From Bacillota bacterium (GTDB lineage: Bacteria; Bacillota; Clostridia; Acetivibrionales; DSM-1351), in NCBI GenBank assembly GCA_023415305.1, contig JAEZKZ010000122.1, positions 1 to 64,000 on the forward strand: a stretch of 64,000 bases of DNA, written 5' to 3'. Under the pieces are notes generated by a model. That model saw only the letters and a list, made by a program, of their open reading frames with translations. It was not told the origin of the DNA and did not search any database. A program made the translations under genes and the position numbers. Shown in pieces: positions 26,424 to 34,759 of this stretch. Every line of letters begins with the position of its first letter. Positions within the stretch are counted from its first letter, which is position 1.

Positions 26424-26909
26424 CTATTTATCTGATGGGTTAGCCGTTTCGGAAATAATGTCACTATCCGGAGTATTAACAGAACTCTCTTTTTCGGACT
26501 CATTTTCCTTACCGTCTTCTTTAGTAACCTTTGCAAGTAAACCATTTACAAAAGCACCTGCATCTTCATTACTGTATTTTTTAGCCAGTTCAACTGCCTC
26601 ATTTACTGAAACACTATATGGAATATCCTCACGATATAAAATTTCGTATATACCAATACGAAGTACTGATAAATCAACTTTAGACATTCTGCTGATTTTC
26701 CAGCCCATAGCATATTTTTCAATAATGTTGTCCAGCAGTTCAATTTTTCCGCTGACTCCATCTACCACACTTCGGATGTATTTTTTATCACTTCCGGTTA
26801 AGCTTTCATCCTCCAGTACAGCATCGATTTGTTCATTTCTATCATCTTTCTGTATTTCCAGCTGATACAGCAGTTTCATTGCAGCTTCCCTGGATGCACG
26901 GCGTCCCAT
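26424..26909 (-). CDS. nusB: Transcription antitermination protein NusB
   Basis: NusB binds the boxA element with NusE and helps processive rRNA transcription. The 161-residue all-helical protein starts MGRRASREAAMKLLYQLE and contains SVNEAVELAKKYSNEDAGAF, the family's characteristic C-terminal motif. A polar acidic tail of about 25 residues extends past the usual end. AGGAGG precedes the ATG. It lies between the Asp23/AmaP group and xseA. Confidence 0.95.
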   Translation of the reverse strand: MGRRASREAAMKLLYQLEIQKDDRNEQIDAVLEDESLTGSDKKYIRSVVDGVSGKIELLDNIIEKYAMGWKISRMSKVDLSVLRIGIYEILYREDIPYSVSVNEAVELAKKYSNEDAGAFVNGLLAKVTKEDGKENESEKESSVNTPDSDIISETANPSDK

Positions 26910-27014
26910 TTAACAATTCCTCCTATGTATTCAACATATATTCTAGTATTTTCAAACTTCAGATTTCTTATTTTAGTGAATAGTGAAGTCTAATAACTTC
27001 TTACTTCCAACTTC

Positions 27015-27245
27015 CTACCGGTATGTTCCCGGAGGAAGTATCCTGTCAAGCAGGTTCTTGATATAATCCTTATCCTGGGAAAGTCTCTTTCCTATATAGA
27101 AGCCAAAGACAACACATATAACAATAAATAATGCTTTTAAAACCCCCAACAGCAGGACAATGATTGCAATCGATAGACCTATTCCGGCACCGATAATCTC
27201 ACCTTTATGCTGCCTGTAAACCTCGTAAAGTTTTTGCTTATCCAT
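27015..27245 (-). CDS. DUF2273 small membrane protein
   Basis: The 76-residue protein has two hydrophobic helices (about 18-35 and 36-53) after MDKQKLYEVYRQHKGEIIGAG, matching the DUF2273 family found in Asp23/AmaP operons. I chose the ATG at 27245, which has GGAGG seven bases upstream. The longer open frame would overlap amaP and lacks a good site. It probably works with AmaP and Asp23 at the membrane, but its role is unknown. Confidence 0.85.
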   Translation of the reverse strand: MDKQKLYEVYRQHKGEIIGAGIGLSIAIIVLLLGVLKALFIVICVVFGFYIGKRLSQDKDYIKNLLDRILPPGTYR

Positions 27246-27261
27246 AAATAACCTCCATATG

Positions 27262-27813
27262 CTACTCAACTCTCGAAGACTTATATCCGGTGAAAATACT
27301 TTCAATAAGTACTTTGACACTATCAACCTGAACCCCGGTACATTCTTCCACAGAGGATTTTACTTTTACCTGCATATCCTCGGAAAGTAGTGGAATGTTT
27401 ATTTCGGGAAGCACAATAGCCTTAACGGTTATGTTTACGCTTTCACCAACTTTTGTAACATATGCCTTTGAATCACGAATACCTGATAGCTTTCTAGAAG
27501 TTGCAAGAGCAATATTCTCAATGGAGTTTAAGGTAATCCTGATGTCACCATTTTTATTATACTTTATAATAGCCTTTTTATCCCCTTCGGGTTTAAAACC
27601 AGAAAGCAGAAAAGTCAAGCTCAAGCAAAAGAATATTGATGCTATGATGAACATGACTATTGATGGGTTTCTATAAGCTAATACCTCATTAAATAAATAT
27701 GTATATGTGTCGGTCAATATATCCGACCTTATGGTTACCAGCATTGCAAACATTGAAGCAATTGTAAGAAAGAATGCATAGATTGCAAGCAAAACTCTTA
27801 ATATTATATTCAT
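27262..27813 (-). CDS. amaP: Alkaline-shock membrane anchor protein AmaP
   Basis: The 183-residue protein has two N-terminal membrane helices (about 5-28 and 50-73) followed by an Asp23-like cytoplasmic domain (about 85-175, ITLNSIENIALATSRKLSG). In Staphylococcus AmaP anchors Asp23 to the membrane. It is followed by DUF2273 and preceded by an Asp23 gene, the full conserved trio. Confidence 0.88.
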   Translation of the reverse strand: MNIILRVLLAIYAFFLTIASMFAMLVTIRSDILTDTYTYLFNEVLAYRNPSIVMFIIASIFFCLSLTFLLSGFKPEGDKKAIIKYNKNGDIRITLNSIENIALATSRKLSGIRDSKAYVTKVGESVNITVKAIVLPEINIPLLSEDMQVKVKSSVEECTGVQVDSVKVLIESIFTGYKSSRVE

Positions 27814-27987
27814 AATGCTCCACCTCTTTTCACTTTTATAGAGAGAAACTCTGTCCTTAGTATATAACTAGCTAACAGTTGTAGCTAAAAGCCTTAAAAT
27901 AATTATACTTCAAAACGACCCTAATATCAAATTGCTGCATATATATGAATTTATTGGCTCTATAATAATTATCTCCAGCAAAATTGC

Positions 27988-28383
27988 TTATATACTTTTA
28001 TTTGGCTCAGTTTCCTTTTTAATTTCCTTATCGAAATTAACTCCCTGAACATGAATATTAACTTCAATTACATTGAGCCCGGTCATCGATTGAACGGCAT
28101 TCTTGACTTTGTCCTGAATATCCCAGGCAACTTCCGGGATACGAGCACCAAATTCAACAATAATATAAAGGTCTATTGCAGCCTCTTTTTCTCCAACCTC
28201 AACCTTTACACCCTTTGAAAGATTTTTTCTACCGAGTATTTCGGCAATTCCTCCAGCAATTCCTCCACTCATTCCCGCAACTCCGGGAACGTCGGTAGCA
28301 GCAATTCCTGCGATAATCGCAACAACTTCTTCAGATATTTTCACCGATCCATAATCGTCCAGAATATTCTGTTCCTCTTCCAT
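27988..28383 (-). CDS. Asp23/Gls24 family envelope-stress protein
   Basis: The 131-residue protein contains GSVKISEEVVAIIAGIAATDVPGV and YIIVEFGARIPEVAWDIQDKVK, the hallmark segments of the family. Homologues are abundant membrane-tethered proteins linked to alkaline and cell-wall stress. The ATG at 28383 has GGAGAGGTG just upstream; the ATG five codons earlier lies in that site. It probably heads the transcript that continues to nusB. Confidence 0.92.
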   Translation of the reverse strand: MEEEQNILDDYGSVKISEEVVAIIAGIAATDVPGVAGMSGGIAGGIAEILGRKNLSKGVKVEVGEKEAAIDLYIIVEFGARIPEVAWDIQDKVKNAVQSMTGLNVIEVNIHVQGVNFDKEIKKETEPNKSI

Positions 28384-28438
28384 TATGCACCTCTCCATTT
28401 AACGGGTTAACATATATTAAGCCACGGCCTTAGTCATA

Positions 28439-28469
28439 AAAACCCGCAATAAGGTTAAAATGCGGTTTC
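28439..28469 (-). terminator. Hairpin upstream of the Asp23 gene
   Basis: On the minus strand AAACCGCA and TGCGGGTTT pair with one bulge and continue into TTTTT. It is a second hairpin behind the spoIIIA terminator and insulates the Asp23 unit. Nothing else was recognised in 28384-28600. Confidence 0.5.
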
Positions 28470-28599
28470 TATATGTTTGGCTCAGTTTGGTAAGATTATA
28501 TCATTTAAGTTCACATTAATCAATCAGATTAATGTCGTAAAAATCCACTGTTTTACATACTTATACTCTATTATACCCAGCAATAATATCTTAATATCA

Positions 28600-28680
28600 A
28601 AAAAGAAAAGGTTATCCTATGGAACAAATAGCAACTTCTATCTGAAGCAGCTATTTCCCGTTCCTATGTAAGATAACCTC
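28600..28680 (-). terminator. Long terminator of the spoIIIA operon
   Basis: Nested arms pair over about 30 bp: AGGTTATC with GATAACCT, ATAGGAAC with GTTCCTAT, and AAATAGC with GCTATTT. A TTTTCTTTTTT tail follows on the minus strand. It begins 31 bp after spoIIIAH. Confidence 0.85.
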
Positions 28681-28710
28681 AATGATATTGTTGAATTTTA
28701 TGTTTGTCAA

Positions 28711-29283
28711 TTAAAAGTACTTTTTTATCACTATTTTTTCCATAGGGATATTTGCCTGTCTGGTGACGATATCTACTATCTGTGCCGTCTGCTGCTTGGT
28801 TATAGCCGGTGCTTTTACAACTATATCTACACTCCCGTCATCCCCAAACAATGCAACAACATCACTGAAGCCCTTACTTTTAATCAGGTTTTCAATGTTT
28901 AATTCCTTCTGTGAAGTCTCAACTATCTTCATCATCTTAGCCTGAGCTTGAGTTTTAGCTTCCTTGGTAGCACTTTGGTCGTCAGTTATACTCTTCATAA
29001 TTTCTATATCTTTGCCTCTGACAACATCTCTGTCCATTTTTGTCTGAGCAAAGTAGTTATTTGCTTCTTTTGAAGCAGTTACTGTCTTCTCTGAATCATC
29101 AACTGCTGCCGTATCCTCGTCCGTTACTTCATGACTGTCAACGTATACAGCATCACCAATTTGAGCAGAGTCTTCCTCACTGAATTGTGAGCTCTTGTTA
29201 TAGCTGTACTGTAGATAGCCTGCAATAACTAGCATCAATACAAGGGATAGTACGATAATCTGTTTTCTTTTTAAAAATTTCAT
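28711..29283 (-). CDS. spoIIIAH: Stage III sporulation protein AH
   Basis: SpoIIIAH is the mother-cell half of the channel joining mother cell and forespore, and pairs with SpoIIQ. The 190-residue protein has one N-terminal membrane helix (about 8-25), a disordered acidic linker and a C-terminal YscJ-like ring domain (about 85-190, KGFSDVVALFGDDGSVDIVVKA). The ATG at 29283 has AGGAGGG eight bases upstream. It is the last gene of the operon. Confidence 0.95.
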   Translation of the reverse strand: MKFLKRKQIIVLSLVLMLVIAGYLQYSYNKSSQFSEEDSAQIGDAVYVDSHEVTDEDTAAVDDSEKTVTASKEANNYFAQTKMDRDVVRGKDIEIMKSITDDQSATKEAKTQAQAKMMKIVETSQKELNIENLIKSKGFSDVVALFGDDGSVDIVVKAPAITKQQTAQIVDIVTRQANIPMEKIVIKKYF

Positions 29284-29484
29284 CACATAGACCCTCCTAA
29301 CAATCTGAATAGTTTTTTATTCCTTCGGTGTGACCTTTAGGATATTTTTTTCGAAATGGCGTGCCTTACCATTCCCTTCTCAAGATTATGTATATTCACT
29401 TCCTGTACACTTTATAACGTTTGGTCTCAAATAAAATTTTTGGTTTAGTTCCGATATGTGACTCCGTTATTTCTTTTATTAAAA

Positions 29485-30129
29485 TTAATTTCTCCTCCTC
29501 TGGAATACCTGAATTTTATGGGCAGCTACCTCCAGTAAAGCTTGAGCCGCTTTAGTCAGATTGCTTCTTACCTCGGCATCCCCTGCTCCCTCTGCAACAA
29601 TTACAACACCCTTAACCCTCGGAAGTATTTCCTTTACAACAAAAGGTTTCTTCACTCCCTGACTCTCTTCATAAACAATGCTGTTCTCCTTATTGCTTTC
29701 CTTGATATCTCTGGCCCCCCCTTCCTTGTCTTTTTCCTGAGTGGTATTTTGGCTGGTTGTGACATCTACAGCCGGTACCGACTCATTTCCTGATACAAAG
29801 GTAATCATTACATCAACCTTTCCTGCACCATTTATTTGAGAAAGTATTGACCTTAAATTTTCCTCCATTTCACTTTTTGACTCTACATCTGTACGTTTCA
29901 ATGTTTCTGCAGAAGTCTGGTCCGCCGGGACTTGCTTTTCCCCGCTGACGGTAACGGCTGCAGGTCCAACATTATTCTTTTTTAGTGTATCTTCAAAAAG
30001 TACACTCCCGGCAATCAGGCAAATAATACCCGCAATAGCAACTATTGCAGCTTTCTCAATTATTTTCTTACTGCCGTAACTGACTAATCTTAACTTAATT
30101 TTTTTCATTATTTTTGTAAGCTTATTCAT
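29485..30129 (-). CDS. spoIIIAG: Stage III sporulation protein AG
   Basis: SpoIIIAG forms a large ring in the intermembrane space of the feeding channel. From the ATG at 30129 it has 214 residues: a membrane helix near 27-45, a linker, and a ring domain with SILSQINGAGKVDVMITF and PRVKGVVIVAEGAGDAEVRSN. GGGGGG lies upstream of this ATG; the longer frame is not needed. A 200-bp gap separates it from spoIIIAH. Confidence 0.95.
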   Translation of the reverse strand: MNKLTKIMKKIKLRLVSYGSKKIIEKAAIVAIAGIICLIAGSVLFEDTLKKNNVGPAAVTVSGEKQVPADQTSAETLKRTDVESKSEMEENLRSILSQINGAGKVDVMITFVSGNESVPAVDVTTSQNTTQEKDKEGGARDIKESNKENSIVYEESQGVKKPFVVKEILPRVKGVVIVAEGAGDAEVRSNLTKAAQALLEVAAHKIQVFQRRRN

Positions 30130-30235
30130 TCCACTACCCCCCAGTTTATTAAGCATAAGTTATTAATAAAGCATTTTTGAAAAATCCTTTTAATCAGGTA
30201 GTTATCAAATCTTATATCTTCAGTCAGGTGTTCCC

Positions 30236-30874
30236 CTATGTTATTTTTACCTCTATACTGTCCTTATTTACTTCAAGAGTTTTATTTAAGCTTTGTTTAA
30301 CCAGATCAGCCAGTCTTTTATCTTCAGGTTCAATGAACTTTAGTTCCGCCTTCTCCTTTTTTTTGCTCAGAGGTGTTTTTATTTCAATTTTTTCAACGGT
30401 TACAACAGGTTCATTACCTGTTTTTCCGTTCTTATTCTTTGCCTTTTTAATTTCCACCGATATTTTTGTTATCTCTCCGAATTTCTCTGAATTATAATCC
30501 TCATTAATTTGGACTGTAGCCTTTGCATCTGTTATGCCTTCCAGTTTATTAGTCTCTTCTTCTATCCTGGCAGTCAGCTTGTTCTTGTAAACAGTTGAAA
30601 TCTGTTTTGCCTGGGTCTCCTCCAAAAGCTTGCTGCCGGCTTCAACCTCTTTTCTGTCAATATAGAAGCTGTCGGATAGAATTGCTTCAGTTAAGTCATA
30701 ATTTTTGCTTTTAAGTTGAAGGAAAGGATTTACCACTGCTATCAACAGAACAAAGCCCGATACAAGAGTTATTATTTTTTTAATTTTTCCTGAAGGTATA
30801 ACAATCTCAAACAAAATCAGAACAATTGAAATAATAACAATATTTATTATCCAACCCCTAAGAAATTCAAGCAT
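30236..30874 (-). CDS. spoIIIAF: Stage III sporulation protein AF
   Basis: The 212-residue protein has two N-terminal membrane helices (about 8-24 and 31-50) and a soluble domain distantly like the ring-building motifs of SpoIIIAG/AH. It contributes to the channel complex in the outer forespore membrane. AGGAGG precedes the ATG, and spoIIIAE ends only nine bases upstream. The soluble part is Lys/Glu-rich. Confidence 0.92.
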   Translation of the reverse strand: MLEFLRGWIINIVIISIVLILFEIVIPSGKIKKIITLVSGFVLLIAVVNPFLQLKSKNYDLTEAILSDSFYIDRKEVEAGSKLLEETQAKQISTVYKNKLTARIEEETNKLEGITDAKATVQINEDYNSEKFGEITKISVEIKKAKNKNGKTGNEPVVTVEKIEIKTPLSKKKEKAELKFIEPEDKRLADLVKQSLNKTLEVNKDSIEVKIT

Positions 30875-30883
30875 ATTAACCTC

Positions 30884-32194
30884 CTACCTTATCATAGCTG
30901 ATACATTTGAGGAACTTATAACAACGGTAATGGCAATCAGGAACATGACAGCTACAGCAGCTGTTACGCCCAAAATATATGTCATTGAACCCGCCATATC
31001 ATTTAGACAATTAGTTATTTTTTTATCTGATATAGGTTCTACAAAAGCACAGGCCAGCTTGTACAGGATTATCATGGCAAGTATCTTCAAAAGCGGTGCA
31101 AGGCAAATTATAATTATTCCGATCATTGCAACCAACCCTGAAGCGTTTTTAATTACAAGAGTACAACCTACAACTGTATCAGCTGCATCCGCCAGATATT
31201 TCCCCACAACAGGAATAAAAGTTCCCAGTGCATATTTTGCTGTTTTACTAGTTACACCATCAACTACGGCTCCCATTGATCCTTGTATGGATACTATTGC
31301 TATAAAAACAGTAAGTATCAGTCCCAGCCCCCAGGTGCATATTTGTTTTAAAAAACCTGATAGTTTTGTAAGCTGTACCTTGTCTGATATGTTGTTTACA
31401 ATATTCAATACCGTGACTATAAATATCAGAGGTATAAAGAAGTTTTTAATGGCTGTAGCTCCTATTTCAACGAGCATAACGAGAATTGGTTGAAAAACTC
31501 CTGCCGAGGTAAAGTTTCCGGTTGAGACCAGGAGTGTCACTAAAACCGGAATAATAGAATGCATAAAGGTTACCATGTTATTTATAATATCGGTGCACAT
31601 TTGCATAACACTACTGAAGCTGACCATCAGTACAGACACTATTACTATGTAACATACAAAGAAGGCCAGTTCCCCCACACTTTCACTTAAAAAGGAATTT
31701 TGCAGATTTTTCAGTATGGCACAGATTATGGCAAGAATAACTATTTTCAATAGAATGTCAAAATTAAGGAATACTTCCTCAAGTAAATACTTAACTGCCT
31801 TATTCAGAAGACCCTGAGGGCTGAAATCCAACTCTCCCTTTGCTGCACTGCTAATAATCTCCTCAGGATTGAAATCAGGGAATAGTTTTTTTGTATCACT
31901 GTTATAGAACTGCTTCAAGCTGTCATTTATTACTGCACTATCGTTTGACTGGAGCTGTTCGTTGATTATATTTGATGTATCATCTACTGAATTCAGTCCG
32001 GAAGATTTAGCAGTACTTGGCTTAGTTGACCTTGAATCAGCAGAATTTACATCTTCGGAACGTGCATCTGATATACTTTCATCTGCTGAAATTACTCCAA
32101 TTGGAGTAATTAGACAGAATAGTATTACTATAAATAGTACACTTGCTTTTACTTTAACTTTAAAAGGTACCTTCAAATTTGTTCTCCTACGCAT
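30884..32194 (-). CDS. spoIIIAE: Stage III sporulation protein AE
   Basis: The 436-residue polytopic membrane protein has a signal-like N-terminus (about 12-34), a Ser/Asp-rich linker (35-100), then many hydrophobic helices (about 140-435), including GTFIPVVGKYLADAADTVVG. It is the largest membrane component of the channel. GGGAGG lies before the ATG. The downstream gap to spoIIIAD contains a strong hairpin (32206-32257). Confidence 0.95.
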   Translation of the reverse strand: MRRRTNLKVPFKVKVKASVLFIVILFCLITPIGVISADESISDARSEDVNSADSRSTKPSTAKSSGLNSVDDTSNIINEQLQSNDSAVINDSLKQFYNSDTKKLFPDFNPEEIISSAAKGELDFSPQGLLNKAVKYLLEEVFLNFDILLKIVILAIICAILKNLQNSFLSESVGELAFFVCYIVIVSVLMVSFSSVMQMCTDIINNMVTFMHSIIPVLVTLLVSTGNFTSAGVFQPILVMLVEIGATAIKNFFIPLIFIVTVLNIVNNISDKVQLTKLSGFLKQICTWGLGLILTVFIAIVSIQGSMGAVVDGVTSKTAKYALGTFIPVVGKYLADAADTVVGCTLVIKNASGLVAMIGIIIICLAPLLKILAMIILYKLACAFVEPISDKKITNCLNDMAGSMTYILGVTAAVAVMFLIAITVVISSSNVSAMIR

Positions 32195-32205
32195 ATTAAC
32201 CTCCC

Positions 32206-32257
32206 AAGCCGCTAAAGTGGCTGTGATGCTTTGGTGGCTTTGACACTTTAGTGGCTT
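32206..32257 (-). other. Intra-operon hairpin between spoIIIAD and spoIIIAE
   Basis: AAGCCGCTAAAGTG pairs with CACTTTAGTGGCTT over 14 bp (one G-U) around a 24-base loop. There is no following T-run on the minus strand, so it looks more like an RNA stability or processing element than a terminator. Confidence 0.6.
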
Positions 32258-32264
32258 CTTTTCT

Positions 32265-32651
32265 TTACGGCATCAGCTTTACAACCAGGTCCAGAAGGGA
32301 GGATATTATCGGAACCGCAAGAATTACAATAGTTACTTTACCGGCCAGTTCAATTTTAGATGCAATTGAAGTTTCTCCGGCATCCTTGCACACCTCGGCT
32401 CCAAATTCGGCAATATATGCAATACCCACTATTTTCAATAGAATGGTAATGTATGTTGTATCTATATCAGCCTTCCTGCTGAAGGCTTTGATAAAATCAA
32501 TAACCGATGCGAGCTTGACCACAATAATTATAAATATCAGCAGCCCTGTTACTATGCTGACCTGCAGTGCAATTTCAGGTTTCTGCTGTTTGATTGTAAC
32601 TGATAATATAACTGCTACAATGCCAATGCAGACTATTTGAAGTATATCCAT
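32265..32651 (-). CDS. spoIIIAD: Stage III sporulation protein AD
   Basis: The 128-residue membrane protein begins MDILQIVCIGIVAVILSV and has three to four helices. It contains AYIAEFGAEVCKDAGETSIASKIELAGK, the conserved SpoIIIAC/AD signature (AEFGxxxxxDAGExxIA). The ATG at 32651 fits the family length; the open frame runs 19 codons further upstream without family similarity. It overlaps no neighbour. Confidence 0.94.
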   Translation of the reverse strand: MDILQIVCIGIVAVILSVTIKQQKPEIALQVSIVTGLLIFIIIVVKLASVIDFIKAFSRKADIDTTYITILLKIVGIAYIAEFGAEVCKDAGETSIASKIELAGKVTIVILAVPIISSLLDLVVKLMP

Positions 32652-32719
32652 ACATCTGTACCCTCGTAATTTCACCTTAAGCTCTTGTATATAATTGACA
32701 GTTCTCAAAAATTAACGTA

Positions 32720-32914
32720 TTAGAACTGAAACATGGTTTTTACGGCTGCAAAGAGACCTGCTATTTCTTTTGAAACCATCATTAGCACTACAACAATGCC
32801 GGCCAGTGTTGTCATCATAGCCTGTTCTTCCCTTCCTGACCTGATAAGCACCTGATTAAGCACTGATACAAGAATTCCTATGGCTGCTATTTTAAAAATT
32901 AAATCCACACTCAT
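32720..32914 (-). CDS. spoIIIAC: Stage III sporulation protein AC
   Basis: The 64-residue protein has two hydrophobic helices (about 5-22 and 34-55), starts MSVDLIFKIAAIGI, and contains a short RSGREEQAMMTTLAG hairpin turn. This is the usual length and layout of SpoIIIAC. It is a membrane component of the channel. AAAGGAGG precedes the ATG. Confidence 0.95.
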   Translation of the reverse strand: MSVDLIFKIAAIGILVSVLNQVLIRSGREEQAMMTTLAGIVVVLMMVSKEIAGLFAAVKTMFQF

Positions 32915-32978
32915 TGCTACCTCCTTTGCTGCAATGCAGCTTTAAAAATATAAGAACACATTGTAAGAACAACTACAT

Positions 32979-33497
32979 TCAAAACAATATGACTGTTATA
33001 GCTAAACCGCTTAAAACCCCGAGGCTTCTATACATTTTTTCGTTTTTACGCTTCATTTCCTCGGATTTTGCTTCCTGCAGCTTAAGCTGAGAGGAAACAA
33101 GTTTTATATTATTAAGCTGACCTTCAAGATCAGAGCTTCCCAGCATTTTACCAAAGGTTACAAGAACCTCCTTGTCCTCTCGACTTAAGGATAATTTTAT
33201 GTAATTTTCATTAACCGCTTTCTCCCAGGCTTTATCTGCTGTTACTCCGTCAGCTAATAAATTTTCAGCTGCTGCTTTAAAGATTATTGCTGCTGTCAGA
33301 TTGGAGTTTTGATATATTCTAAGGAAAGCCTCATACAGCAGATTTGACAAATAACTTATTTCATTTTCAAACATCTGAAATAAAGCCTGTAATTCACGAA
33401 GGGTTCTGGGCCGTTTAGAACAATCTGCCGCTAAAGAAAAACCAATCAGACTGGTTGCACATATGAGTGCTGCTGCACCTATTATTTTGAAAATCAT
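32979..33497 (-). CDS. spoIIIAB: Stage III sporulation protein AB
   Basis: The 172-residue protein resembles type II secretion GspF-like membrane subunits: an N-terminal helix (about 4-20), a helical cytoplasmic middle with RPRTLRELQALFQMFENEI, and a C-terminal helix. ATG at 33497 shares its A with the stop of spoIIIAA (TGATG), and AGGAGGTG lies upstream. It probably partners the SpoIIIAA ATPase. Confidence 0.95.
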   Translation of the reverse strand: MIFKIIGAAALICATSLIGFSLAADCSKRPRTLRELQALFQMFENEISYLSNLLYEAFLRIYQNSNLTAAIIFKAAAENLLADGVTADKAWEKAVNENYIKLSLSREDKEVLVTFGKMLGSSDLEGQLNNIKLVSSQLKLQEAKSEEMKRKNEKMYRSLGVLSGLAITVILF

Positions 33498-34471
33498 CAG
33501 GAACACCTCCTGTAAATGACCGCTAATTGCGAATCAATCACTTCCTCAAGAGTTCCCGGGCCGTTGTTGGAGCTAAGTACTATATATCTTTCAAAGGTTC
33601 CGGCTTTTATAAGAGCAAGAAGTTCCTCACGCAGCTTCAGCTCTGAAATGTTGTATCCATGAGCTGAAGCTATGATTTTCACCCCCGAATTCAACACCTT
33701 CAATATGGCATCCTTATCACCCCGGGTACCGATTTCATCAGTGATGATAATATTGGGAGACATACTTCTCAGAAGCATTTCCATCCCAATAGCCTTTGGA
33801 CAGCTATCCATTACGTCAGTCCTGAAACCGACATCATTTTGCGGAATTCCTTTGCTGCAGGCTGCAATTTCGGATCTTTCATCAACTATGCCGATTTTCA
33901 AGCCCACAAAATCAAGTTCTGCCAGACCATTACTCAAATTTTTTGAGGCATCTCTAAGAATTGTTGTTTTTCCACACTGAGGAGGGCCAATTATCAGTGT
34001 ATTATATATTTCTTGATTATTTTTTATAATGTACTTTATCAAATGGCCGGAGCAGCCAGAGATTTCTTTTGCTACTCTGATATTTAATCCATTGAAATCT
34101 TTTATGTTTCTGATCTGTCCCTCCTGAATTATCACTCGGCCGCTAAGACCTACCCTATGCCCTCCCCTGAGGGTTATAAACCCGGACTTAATCTCGTCCT
34201 GAAAGGCATATACGGAATTTTCACTCATCAATTCAACCGACTTAATTATTTCACTTTGTGCAACAATATATGCACCTTTTGAATCCTTTGATAATTCTCC
34301 GTCAGCTGTTACAAACAGATCTCTATTCCTGTAAAAAGCCATCAGAGGTTTTCCCGCTCTCATTCGTATTTCCTGAAGATTGTCCAACTTTTCTATATCC
34401 ATCTTCATTAAAATTACCCTTATGCTTTGTATCAAGTAGGGCATAATGTCATTTTGAACTCCTTTAATCAT
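33497..34471 (-). CDS. spoIIIAA: Stage III sporulation ATPase SpoIIIAA
   Basis: This 324-residue ATPase is related to type II/IV secretion motors and is thought to power the mother-cell/forespore feeding channel. Walker A is GPPQCGKTT and a Walker B-like segment is NIIITDEIG. The N-terminal domain includes LQEIRMRAGKPL. It is the first gene of the operon, with TAGGAGATG before its ATG. No obvious sigma-E promoter was assigned; the leader contains an unusual foldable segment. Confidence 0.96.
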   Translation of the reverse strand: MIKGVQNDIMPYLIQSIRVILMKMDIEKLDNLQEIRMRAGKPLMAFYRNRDLFVTADGELSKDSKGAYIVAQSEIIKSVELMSENSVYAFQDEIKSGFITLRGGHRVGLSGRVIIQEGQIRNIKDFNGLNIRVAKEISGCSGHLIKYIIKNNQEIYNTLIIGPPQCGKTTILRDASKNLSNGLAELDFVGLKIGIVDERSEIAACSKGIPQNDVGFRTDVMDSCPKAIGMEMLLRSMSPNIIITDEIGTRGDKDAILKVLNSGVKIIASAHGYNISELKLREELLALIKAGTFERYIVLSSNNGPGTLEEVIDSQLAVIYRRCS

Positions 34472-34515
34472 ATGTATGCATCTCCTAAATTAAGTTATTT
34501 ATAACGCCTCAATTC

Positions 34516-34660
34516 AAAGTAAATTTCCCGGTTGTAGGAAAATTTACTCACATTAGCAGCGTTTCAACAAGGCAAGAGATATCCTCACCGCCTGAACGCC
34601 AGAGGGTAATCCACCACTTAATAGAAGCGAGGGATATTTTTTTATGCCTTGTTATATATA
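34516..34660. ncRNA. Candidate structured RNA upstream of spoIIIAA
   Basis: The 288-bp gap has two nested hairpins at 34566-34654: AACAAGGCA with TGCCTTGTT enclosing GATATCCTC with GAGGGATAT. The unpaired core contains ACCGCCTGAACGCC and GGTAATCCACC. A separate hairpin (AGTAAATTTCC / GGAAAATTTACT) is at 34518-34549. G+C is higher than around it. On the plus strand the inner stem runs into TTTTTTT; on the minus strand the element would sit in the spoIIIA leader. I do not recognise a riboswitch class. A sporulation sRNA such as CsfG is one untested possibility. Confidence 0.5.
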
Positions 34661-34690
34661 TTAGGCTTTGTCCAAGTTTATGACATAAAA

Positions 34691-34727
34691 AAATAACCCA
34701 GTTTAATTTACCGATTAAACTGAGTTA
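34691..34727 (-). terminator. Terminator of the GntR/ABC operon
   Basis: ATAACTCAGTTTAAT pairs with ATTAAACTGGGTTAT and is followed by TTTTTTT on the minus strand, about 33 bp after the permease stop. Confidence 0.9.
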
Positions 34728-34759
34728 TATATAACTAGTACTTAAGAAAACAGTACGTT

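Noticed and set aside
30930..31493. 187-codon plus-strand frame opposite spoIIIAE
   Set aside because: Shadow of a hydrophobic protein on the other strand; no start signal.
34516..34660. Assigning this to a named riboswitch (c-di-GMP, fluoride, THF, guanidine)
   Set aside because: None of the hallmark sequences I know for these classes are present.
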